Source: Brachypodius melanocephalos
Taxonomy: Eukaryota > Chordata > Aves > Passeriformes > Pycnonotidae
DNA: 64,000 bases
Assembly: GCA_013398615.1 (NCBI GenBank)
Contig: VZSR01001479.1
Coordinates: 14,622,065 to 14,686,064, forward strand
Direction of reading: 5' to 3'
This document shows positions 49,901 to 61,900 of this stretch, one piece after another; the first letter of the stretch is position 1; every line of letters begins with the position of its first letter. A program made the position numbers and the translations under genes. Below the pieces are notes generated by a model. It was not told the origin of the DNA. It saw nothing but the letters and a program-made list of their open reading frames with translations, and made no database searches.

Positions 49901-52900
49901 GTTAAAGATAGCTTTATTGCAAAACTGTGTTCTGATAAATCTACTTGTCCCTTCTCTCTAAAGAATTTGATTAAGAATTTTCAGTTTAATAAATGAATTC
50001 AACTCAGTGTTTCTGATAAGCTGATAAATTTCTTGCCATTTGTACATTTTTTTAAAATTCATAGATTAAAATGGGAAAAAATAAGCTATCCTGTTTGGTT
50101 TTATTTAGTTCATTGTTGGTTCATTGAACTAAATAATAGAGAGAATTGAAAGAGAGAAAGGTAAGGTTTGTGGGTTTGTTTTTGGTTTGGGTTTTTTTTT
50201 TAAATTTTTGTCCTCTTTGCAAGAGAGCACCTCTATTTTAAAGACTATTCTAGTGCTTCATCAAACTCATATTTCAGATCCTAAGCTGCTAACTTTTATA
50301 GTTCAGTTCTTTACTAAATGCTACCAATCCCCTGGTGCAAGGATATATTCCACTCAAAAAACGTTAATGGGTTACTTTGTGTTATTGTCTTAACTTAAGC
50401 AGTCTTACTGTTAGAGTTTCCTGTTAGCTTCTCTGGAATGAGATTTTTGTCCACTTGGTTTTTGGTAAGTGAGATCATAGTATCAAAACTGTGGAGTGTT
50501 CTGAATACAGAACTGTGGAATGATTTTGAGTACCAGTAGTTTGAAAAATTTCAAGTGCAGATCAATTGAGTTTAGAAACACCATATAGTTTTGTGGAGTC
50601 ATAATTTATTTCATAAGGTTATTTTGAAAGTGAGTTTACACTTCTAACTTCTTTTTGTCAGGAGCATTTTCAATTCAGGTCATGTTTTATAAACCTCTTA
50701 ATGAACAGTACATGCCCTTTGAGGCTGTCCCTCATTTCAGAGGGCACAGCACTGTTCAGGATATCTTCTTCTTTTTGCAGACAGTGTTTGGAACACCGTT
50801 CCACTTCTTGTATGCCAAAACCCCCTTCCACCGTGGTTATACATGCTCTTGTGCTTGAGGTTTTTACTACAAGATATTTTTTAGGAGTTTCTGAAGTTCC
50901 TTAAGAAAAATTTGCTGTAATACCTAAAAAGAGATGGTGTATGTGTGTCTCTTACTATTGTAAGAACATACCTTGTCTTGTCTGCTGAGACAAGTGTAGA
51001 AAATGGATTAATGGAAGATTGATGACATTTTTTCCATGCTAAAGTATTTTGCTTTATATTCTCTCTAGGCACTAATGGAGAAAAGTAAAAGCACATTGTA
51101 ATTGCCCATGTCAAGATGAAGATGATCCATTTCTGTATTGTTGTTTAGGAGCCATGACTACAGGGAAAGTACTCAAATCTGCTAGTGGTAAAAAAAGAGG
51201 GAACTCAGATCTTCCTCTGCTTCCAGCATAGCTGACCCCACCCTCTCTAGAAGCTGAGTTTTCATCCTGCCTGCATTGCTGTTACTGTCTGACCTAGGGC
51301 AGTGTGCTGTGATGTACCCATTTAGCAGAAATGGGCAGCAGGCTGTAAGGTACAAGGGAAAAAATCCCAAGCTGAGTTCCCTCCCCATCTCTCTCCATTA
51401 ATTTCAGTGTCGAGTATCATGTCACTTAGGCACTGTTGACATCATGGCATGTGTATCATAGGCTTTCAAGTAAAGTCTAAATCTTCTATACCTTAATAAT
51501 CCTATTTAAACCAGAAGGGTTGTTACCTGAATATGTTCTGACTTCCCAGGGGTTCCAATTCACTACTGTCTGGAACCTGCCCACCTTGGAAGTGATGGTG
51601 CTTACTGAGGCACTTGGCTTCATTTAAGGGTTGAGAAGAGTGTCTAGAACCTTCCTAAAGACAACACCACTGTTCTTCACTGTCTTTAGGAAAGCTTGTT
51701 GATCATGAAGAACCAGCATTATACTGGGCACAAAGCTGAGATGAGAAAAGCATAGGTTTGGGTGATAGTTAAGGGGAAAGTTACCTAAAACTATGATTTC
51801 TCTTTTTTTCAATGCACAGATACAGCTCTTCAGTGAAAATGGGCTTCATGAGGATGATGAACACTTGCCAGCATGCAACTGTTAACCTATATGCTGCTTT
51901 TGAGATTATGTATTTGCTTGCAGTTCTCTGTGTTACTTAGCTGCTGTTTCCTCTACTCCTCAAGCAGCTCCTTGGTGAGGTTACTTTTGTTAGTAATTTC
52001 AGCTGCTGCTGTGACTAAGCAGAACTTAGTGGGACACGGTAGAAGAGAAGAATTTTTTGGTGGGTTTGTTTTTTTTTGTTGTTTTTTGTTGTTGGTTTGT
52101 TTGTTTGTTTTTTAAGGGTCTGGCAGGGCATGAGTTCCTTTGTTGGAATCCTCTGATGACTACAAAAGGTTGAGATTTTTCTCTCTGAGAACTGAGATCT
52201 GTGGGAGATGGGTTCCTCTAAACAGAGCCTAAATAATAAAATTAGTTTCCTTGCCTGGCCATTAGAAAAATTGAGTCCCAGCCGAAAGGATGATACAATA
52301 GGACATTAAAATTAAAATAAGGCATTTTGTTGGCAGAACTTGTTTTCACTTTTGCTTGGCAAAAGATGCATCTTTTAAATGTTAATCCACATCAGAGGGA
52401 GAGAGAGAGATTTTGTTCTATACCTGGTACGCACTTCAAAATGCTAGTCTTCGCAATTCTGACAGCAAGACAGGAAGCACGCTGTTAATTCTTGCTGGCA
52501 TCAGAGTAGCTGTCTGATATGCAAAAGCCTCACTTTGTAGATGTTGATGTTTTGATAAAAGGACCTAGTATGAGGATGTTTTATATGGGGTTTTAGAAAA
52601 GCATTCCTAAGAGTCTGGAGTTGCCCTTACATTGTGACAATGACTTTGAACCTGTTACATGTTGGTGAATTGTGTGCCTTTGTGCCACTGCTTTCCTGCT
52701 TGGATATGAAAGAGTTGCCAAGCCCAGCCTTGGTGTTCTTGATGTACTTAGGCTTTTCTATTTTGCCCCATGAGCTTTTTTCTGCTGTTGGATCAGATGG
52801 CTTACCTTTCAGAAGTAGTTTGCACTTCTAGCACAGTCAGCTATGCACAAATGTAGCATGGGTGTTACTTTAGACTTTCAAGGAGAGTTAGATGCAGGCC

Positions 52901-55900
52901 ACTAAATGTAGATTACTGAAATTTGGAAAGTGGAAAAAGGGAATAACTTCTGGTTCCTTTTGTTAATGTGACTTGGTTTCTGCAGTGGTAAAGTTTTTTT
53001 GCTCCCTTCCCCACACACAGTTGTAGGTGATGATTGCACACATGCATAAAACCTTCTCCACCTTTTGCACTGTGACTTAATTCTCTAAAGCTGTGGGGTT
53101 AGCAGCATCAGGAGGTGGAAGAGTATTTGCCCATGCTTTTCCGAGGAAATGGGACAGTGTAACATTAAATGAAAAAACATGCTACACTTATTTTCCCTAG
53201 AAGAGAAGGAATACAGACATATTTGCATGGCCTAAGCTAGAGGTAGCTTTTAGATTGCTGTGATGACAGTGTCATGCTGGGGCTGTGCTGTGTAGCATGG
53301 TATGTGTCCAGTGGCTATGGAAAAATTTCCATGTGGTGGTTTGCCCTGGAGTGATCTTCAAATGTCTCTTATCTTTCAAGTGACAGGGCAACAAGCCTGT
53401 TAGTCCTTGCAGGCTCTGTCTATTCTTGTAACTTTAAGTAGGATTGTCTTGAGTGCTTGATACAAATCAGCATAGTAAAATATGAATTACCCTTTCTTTC
53501 TCTCCCTTCTGCTCCCCAGATACACATGGAATCATTTAGATTGGAAAAGACCTGTAAGATCATGAAGTGCACCCATTAACCCAGCACTGTCAAATCCAGT
53601 AATAAACCATGTCCCTAAGGACTACATCTGCACATCTTTGAAATACCTCTGGAGGTGATGACTCCTGTGCAGCCTGTTCCAATGCCTGACTGCTCTTTCA
53701 GTGAATAAATTTTTCCTGGTAGCCAGTTGAGACCTGCCCTGGCACAACTTGAGGCCATTTTCTCTTGTCCTGTATGTTGTAGAAGAGACTGACCCCCACC
53801 TTGCTATACCCTCCTTTCAGGTAATTGTAGAGAGACTCCTTTTCTCCAGGCTAAGCACCCCCAGCTCCCTCAGCTGCTCCTCACAGCACTTGTGCTCCAG
53901 ACCCTTCACCAGCTCTGTTGCCCTTCTCTCAACGTGCTCCAGCACCTCAAGGTCTTTCTTGTATTGAGGTGCCAAAAATTGAACACAGGATTCTAGGGCT
54001 AGTCTGATTCAGTGACTCTGCAGCTAGAAGAGAACTTTCTTGCTGATGATGCTGCTTAACTGTGGTGCAGATGAACTCAAGCTGAATAAATTCCAGTACT
54101 TGGTCATCAGTACCATTTCCTCTCCCTTGTGCCCCTTCAACTTAACATTTTTTCTCTTCTGCTTCTTCCTGTTGTATTTAGTCCAGGGGAAAAAAAAGTA
54201 ATTTCTGCAGTATGCCATGACAGTTTATGGATGTGGATGGTGTTGACAAAGTCTTTAGATGCGGGGCTGTAAGAGATTGCTGATCACCCCTGTGTTTTCT
54301 GCGCCTCAGAGCATTGCTCCCGTAGATGTGTCTTGATGTCACAGAATGGAGGTGGCTTCTTATACCAGGACAATCAATATATTGTATCAGTGGCCCCCAA
54401 AGTGGTGCATGTGCCCCAGGGGTTGAGCAAGCCTGTGGTGCAGAAGAAAAGTATTATAACTTATGTTTTTGTTTTGTTTTTCTTAAAAAATCCACCAGGA
54501 CAAGGAAGCACCCCACATTGAAATAAATCTTTAGTATTGTGTTTTATGGAAAGTGGTGCCCTCGCTTAGTCTGTATGTCAGAGGGTCTTGTCTCATGTAG
54601 AGCCTACAAAAGTGTCTTATGAAACAGAATGTTTCACACTGTGGAAGGGCATCATCACTAGTTTATTCACTTTCATATGTTGCAGTTCACTTGTGCCTAC
54701 TTAAGTGGATTTATGTATTATATTATCTAGTTTTAATTAAACTAACTGTTATGAAACAGACATGTAGCTTAAAGATTCCCTCAAATATCTGTGGATTTCA
54801 GGTAATACTAGAAATAGGGGTACAAGTGAATGGTAAGAATGTCAGAGCTTATACTATTAGCATGAGATCTTCAATCAAGTAGAAGCAGTGACAATCTAAT
54901 TGGATCTAATCCATGAAGTCTAATGACACTCAATTCAGTGCTTAAATTTTTAGAAGCCTCTCTTGAGCTTTCTTATGTAAAAGCAAAATATGAAAAACAG
55001 ATACCATTTGGGAAACACTTGTTCTTCCTGCTGTGGAAAAATAGCTGAAGTAATACAAAGAAAACTATATGGCAGCAAACTAAAATACTTTCCTTTGAAA
55101 GAGACACAGAAGACATCGCCAAAGAATTGAAAAGACAGGTATTAGAAGAAACTGGGCAGTGTGAGAGGTTCGATATATAGTAGCGTGGAAGTATAAATGT
55201 TTCTAACATGTCTCAGCTTAAGGAGCTTGCCAGATTCTGGTTCAATAACGAAATACAATAAGAACTACTTTAGGAGCACAGTGTGACCCAGAAATGCACA
55301 AAGTGCTGTAGGATGGCATCAGTGGCGTTAACTTTACAAACAAAAGACTTTTAAATAGAATCTAGTTTGTAATGAGATGGGGAATGACCATGAAGATCTG
55401 TGCACACCACAGCTCAGTGGTTATTTCATGGCCAAATGGTTAAAATAGTTGTCAAAGTTAAAGGTGAATTAGGCCTTTTTGCTTTTACAAAAAGTCAAGC
55501 GTCCTGAATTTGCAGGGCTTTTCTCTGCTTACAGGCAGCTGTCAGTAGGTTGTTATCTAGCAGGTATTTTTGAAACAGTAAACACATAAATATGTAATAA
55601 ATAGTTTGTGAAGCAATGCCTGTATATAACTATAAGCATATGTTGGGTATGCATGCTCAGATTTTTTTTTGCTTAGTAAAATCAAAGAATTTTGGAGACC
55701 ACTGTATTATAGTTAAAGTGAAGATTAAAAGACATGCCATGAAGGTTAAGAACAGCCAGTTGAGCAGGACTGGATATGCTCCAAAGAATTAGTGTCTGTG
55801 GATTAAAGTTGCTGATTTCTGCTATGCGTGAGAGATGCAGTGTGATGCAGAGCCTACACAGCATTGATGGAGGGCAGGGGACTGAGGTTGCACCTCAGGG

Positions 55901-58900
55901 GAGTGCTTGCTGCCTTCTGGCTTCACAGCCACTCGATCAAAAAGCTGTCCTAATTTTAGCAGTAGAATTGAGCTGTAATTACAAGCCTAACCAGACAGAG
56001 TCCTTGCTTTGAAAATAATTGGAGTAACATTGTTAGCATTGGTTTATTGCATATAGTAGGAAAGTGGGGAGTAAGTCTTGAGTTCTGCATTGATGCAACT
56101 GAGCAGCCTTCACAGGTTGCTTAAATGTTAAGCTTCATTCCCAGCTTATAAGTTAGAAAGTTCTTCAGATAATTTTAGATGCAGTTACTGGAATTTTCTG
56201 ACTTTCTACTTTTGAGACTTTTACATGAAAAGTACCTCAAGATTGTAACAGATTGCCAGAAATTTACAATAGTCCTGTATAATAGGAAGCAGCAGTGAAA
56301 GAAGTACATGTGGCTTTCTTGAACAGCAAAACTTGTCTCTTCATCTCCACCTTTGATGGGCTGCAGTATGAATCAATGTGTTCAAAATCAAGGGCTTTTA
56401 GGCCTTTCTTCCCCGTCTTCTATTTGCATTGCAAATGAGCCCTGCTGAAAAATATCGTAGCTTAGTTGCTGAGGAGACAGGTGTCAAGACCAGGTTGTGA
56501 ATTATTTAAACTGCTGTGAATTGTGGCAGAAATAATGCATGGTGCTGGGCCTTGCCTATGTCTAGCTAATCCCAACTGCTGCTTGTTGAGGTTTGGGCTA
56601 TTTTGCTTTCCAAGACACTGTCATGGAATAGGTTAGTTGAGGATGTGCTCTTAAGTTCAAACTATAGCTGGCAGGGCAGACTGATTGTAAAACTATCTCT
56701 AGAGTGGTTTGGTTGTGCTCTTCAATTTTGTCCCTGAAAAGTGTTTAGCATTCTGATGAATGTTGTTTAGTCAGCATGCACATGTATATTTTTGAAGTCT
56801 TAAAAATAGTCTTGTTTCAAAGCTAATTAATTTCCTAGAGTCACATTTCTGTACTAGACTGAAGGCCACATGGTAGAAGTGAAGTGCGTCCTCTGCTTGG
56901 GGACAATGACCTGAAATGACCTGGCATTCTCCAGGATGAGAATGTGTGCACAACCAGTTTCCTTACAGCAGCTGCTGCCATGCAGTATTTTCATGCATGG
57001 CTTACCTCAAGACATATCACTTACTTGCCTGTACATAGAGTGAAACTATTGCATGCACTTATCTTAGCATCACACTGTCCTCTGGCCAGGCTGGCCTGTC
57101 TGTGTGGCACAGGAGCACAGACAGTGGAACCTTGCTCTGCGGACTGGGGCTGGTGCTGTTGGCAGAGCTCTAAGTTCCACACTAAGATGTCTTTTGCTTC
57201 AGGTTGCCATAGTTGTGTTCAGCATGTAGCACTGGGATGCAACGCAGGAGTCTGGGTTCATGCTCTTCATGCTGTTGTTTTTCTTCAATCTCTTCTTCAG
57301 CTTGCCAGGCAGCTCTGATGCTCCTGGGCCGTGGGGTTTTAGCAGCTGCAGGCTAGCACTGTTGGTGAAAGAGATGACCCTGAATTCTTGCACCTATGAA
57401 CCCACCATTCCCTGGTTGTCTAAATTCATCCAAGTACAGGAAGCTTGAAGTCTGTGTAAAAAGGGAAATTAAAAGAAGCTGTGAGAGGATTGGTACATTG
57501 TTCCTACATGGAAGGAGGAGCGCTGCTCTTTGGTGAGCTAGTTTATGAACCACAGAAGAATAAAGCCACCTTAATCTCCTCCCTAGTCCATGTGCAGTCT
57601 CCATCTGTGCACCAAGGCTTTTAAGACCTGAGCTGGCCCTTCTTTGTGTAGGAAGTCAGACCATGGACCTTCAAGGATTCCTTCCAGCATGAATTTTCAT
57701 CCCATTTGTGTTGCTGAGAACCTGATAGCACATGTCCGTGTGCACATGGATGTTCCAGTTCTGGTAATAATATCACCTCACAGCATTGGAGCTGTATGAT
57801 ATCAGTGTCTTCCCTTGGCAAGGAACTACTGAGATGAAACTGGAAATAAACCTTCATAAAATTTCCCCTTTCAGATTTCCATATATGAGAGCAGTGCTTG
57901 TCAACTCAAGGAAGAGATTAGTTCAGTGGTATGTCTTACAGACCTTACAGATTTGGGTTTTTTCTTACATAAATGTAGCTTCAATTCGGGGGCAGGGAAG
58001 AAGGGGCAAAGATTATAGAAAGGTGAAGAGCCAGAGAGGAATCATTGGGAGAGCTAGAGGAGGTGAATGGAAGCCTTGCCTTTATGCAGGAGAGAAAAGC
58101 AGCTTTTCTATATATTGAAAGTTACTTCCTCTGAAGTGGGTAGAATTTGTTCTTTTAAAGAAGGATAATCTGGAAACATGCCTCGAAATCATGAACCTGG
58201 GCCATACTTTATTAGAAAACTGTCTGAGCTGTATGATAAACTACTGCAGTATATAGATATGTATCTATTTAAATTTGGGCACCTGATTCATATGAGAAAA
58301 ATCTTAGTATAGGTAAGCTTTTACCACAGCTGATTGTGAAAAATACCTGAGTCCCTTTACCTTAACCAGCTAACAGGAAAGCATGTAGCTTTGTGATTTA
58401 CTTGGAAGCTGATTCTGTCTTGGCAGTAGCTCCACTTTTCTTGCTAAACCTGGTGTGGGAGTAACATGCACTTTAGTGGCTTTCTGACATATTGTGGAAA
58501 CAGTTGAATTTAAATTGTGTGCTGTACTGCAAAGTTTCTTCTGTGCTGGTGACTGGAGGATGGACAAGAGTTAGTGGAATTTGTGCTCTTTGTGCTGGAG
58601 GGCTTGTCAAGTCTTACCCAACTGCATCCTAAGCAAATCTTATTGTTGGGGCTTCGTACTGTGAGAACTGAATTGGTGGCTGCAGGAGTAGAGAACTTGC
58701 GTTGCTTTTCTTCTGTTCTTTCCCTTGCATACTGTATTTGCAGTCTGTTTGCTCTAATTCTTCTTTTCATTGAGTTTCTGTGGTAGAGGAGAATAGCCCT
58801 GTTTGGATTCTGTAGAAGGTTTTGTATTCAAGTGACATCCGGTCAGTGTATACAGTATTAGGGAGAGAACCATGACTAATGTCACATCATGCGGGTCATT

Positions 58901-61900
58901 TTTCCTCCTAGCCCTTTACAGGTAGTGCAGTGCAGCATAGTATCTGTTTTAACACACCCTGTATTGCTGGATACTTACAGTGGCAAGAATCCTTTTGGAG
59001 GTGTTCCTTCCCCTGTCTCTGATCAGCCCCAGCTCTGTTTTCCTGACTTGCATGGATGGGCATGTTTGTTGTCAGTACCTGATGCTGGCAGAGGCTGCTT
59101 GCTTTCCTCCCCATGTCAGAGCTTAGAGATAGTAACTCTTTGCAGTGGGCTGTAGCATGTATGTAAATGGCTTTTTATCAGCCTGTTCTATCTGTGTGAC
59201 ATCTCCCACGATAAACGCCCCCATACAAACTGTGTTAGGATGGCTCTTGCAGTTTGATTAAATGCTGCTTGTATATGAATGTCAATGGATTGTATTGGAT
59301 TTTTTTTTGCAGAGCCCTCAGCCCTACTTTGCACATAAGGGGAATAATTCTGAAATGCAGACTTCTTAAAATTTATTTTCACTTAAGGGGAATGACTAGA
59401 AATTCAGAGGTAGATAAAACTGAGACAGATGTAAGAAGAATATTTGTAGGTTATTTGTTCTGACTGTAGCACTGGATAGTTTTGTTTTGTTCTTTTGCTG
59501 TAGAGAGTTAATGAGGCTTTTTTTCCCTTCACTTGTTTACAAAGTTAGAGTTGGAAAATGGAAGCATCGAAATAATAGAAAAACAACCCATGATATAAAG
59601 ACAGAGACATCATAGATGAACTAGAGACAAAATCTGTTATATCTGGATGCTGTACAAGGTGTTCGTTAGAAGGAAGAATAAAACACAGATTGGGCATTAG
59701 TTAAAAGCAGCAAAATGATTGTCATCCCTGTCCCACACACCTTGTCAGTTTGAAATAAATTCAGTCCTCCAGTTCTACTCTGGTCTGTATTTTCAGAGGT
59801 GAAAGGTATGAATGTGTGTTCCTCCAAGATACAGACCTTTGAGGGAACACGCTGTGTACTTCTGACGTGGGAGAGGACAGGAGTGGGGAGCCACCTCCTG
59901 AGCTTGAACCAGGAAGGCCTTTTTTCAACCCACTGAACTAATTGCTTATGTCTGGCTCAAATGTAAGACATGAGATAGGGAAACTCCTCTCAGAGTAACC
60001 AAGGGGACAAAACAAATGTTGAACATTAGAAGTAAACAAAGCTAAAACTGCCTAGGAACCTCAGGCTCCGCCAGCGTGAGTGCCCAGACAGTATCATACA
60101 TCATGGGAGAGCCTGGCTGCCCATTGCTGTCTCACAGCAGTTTGTTGCCAAGGCTCCTGGAATGAGCAGACTGAGGCGCTGTGCTTCTCAAACTGTGGAG
60201 GTCCAGGAAAGCATGGCGAGTGCCTGTGGTGGTTCCTCACAAATCCCTTGCCACATGCTGCAGCAGTTGGAATTACTTCATTGGAGAGCTGTCTGGACAG
60301 CTGAATTTTTTTCTTCTTTTGTCACCTCTGTGGATCTGCGTCTGGAACGCTAGAATTTTGTATTACATCTTACGTATTTGTCATTGTTATTAGGGAATGT
60401 TGTTATGTATAAAACTCATTGGAAAGCATGCGCTGAACTTTCTGCCACCTGTGTTGGGCTACTGGGCATCGGTGTAGTTGGGATTGGTGAAGATCCAAGT
60501 TTTCAAGCAGTGGTGTCTTGTAGAGATCCAGTGTGGCATAAGAACCTGTACCAATTAGAGTAAAACTGGTAGATGGATGTGTAGCCTATCCAATTAGATT
60601 TAAGGATATAAAAGATGTCATACTGTGATGCCAGTCAAGAGTTTGATAGTAGAAATTTTTAATGTAGGGACCGGTAGCTGTGCATCTTCAATTAACATAC
60701 TCTGTGTTTGTTGGTGGTGTTGGATAATGATGCAAGAAAGAAGTTTGGTAGTATAAAACCCAGGTTTTTTTCCTTTCTTTGGAAAGGGAATGATCTTGTG
60801 GTTAAGATTCTCCTGTGCCTTGCCAAGAGCTTGCTGTGTGTTCATGAGCAATCTGCATGTGCTCAGATTTTCCGAGAGAGGCCTCAGATTTTCCAACTTT
60901 GTTTCTGTATCATTTTCCAGTTAGGGATTTTTTTGTTTGTTTTTTTTCCCTCAACACTGCTGCTTATTGAAGGCTTCATTTGAAGTAGCAGATGCCTAGA
61001 AATAATCAAATTCAGTGCCAGGCTGGCACTGAAATAAAGCACCCATGATCTATAGCTGTCTTTGGCAATATCAGCCTTAATTTCTCTGCTGATTCCTACC
61101 AGAGGGATTGTGTGTCCTGTCTTCATAAAGTGCTTGAAAGGCATGGTAGGTGTGTGCATTTGGCACCATGTGTTAGAGCAGCGTGACAAAGATGCCTTGC
61201 ATGTGTAGGAATTGGCATTTTCATGGGGTTAGTGTCCTGAAAATCATCAAACAAAGGGAAACCACATGTGGAAAAGCCTTCCTGTCAGCTTGATAAATTA
61301 AGAATAATATGGCCATACTGCTGTTGGTGGGCTTCAGTTAAAGAAGATGTTGCCATTTTGCAGGTTTGTCACTGGAGCGCTCAACCAACTCAATTGCCTC
61401 ACGTGCTCGACTGTGTGAGAGGGAGGAGGAAGTCATGGCTTGTTTTGAGAGAGCGTGTGTTGTTGCCCGGGTGTACTTGCAGGAGCTTGAGAAGGTAAGA
61501 GGAAATGTGCTTAGGGTATTGCCTGCTGGCCTGGGTGGAACTTTCAGGGTTTTGACAGCAAAAATTGTTTAAAAAATGGAGAAATATCAAGTGATCATAG
61601 CAAGGTGTATGAGAACAGGTTGGAAAGAGTGAGGTGTCTCAGTAAAATCATCTGCAAAACAGCAGTTTAGCTGGTCTCTACCTCTTTCCTCTGAGAATGA
61701 GGTCTGGAAATAAGTTTTGCCTGTGGTAAAACTTCAGATATGCACAAACGGCATCCCAAGTTTAGCCCTTACTAAAGAAGGACTATGAACTTTGCATGGC
61801 AAGTGCTGGCATGAAGGAACTCAAGACATTTTACATAGCTGCTGTATAAATGGTATACAACAGTGGCTGTTGAGATCCCTAGTAAGCTGAAAGAAGCCTT

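Larger units (their letters stand above)
44929..61363 (+). other. TTC7A: TTC7A intron 3 (16.4 kb)
   Basis: Mostly single-copy AT-rich sequence. It contains one clear CR1 copy (53521-54015), two possible hAT-type remnants (about 54385-54540 and 60175-60215), a small perfect inverted repeat at 50101-50136 and several T-rich runs (47119-47140, 52067-52112). No extra exon is supported. The longest frame is 194 codons on the minus strand at 45667-46251, without recognisable motifs. Confidence 0.75.
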
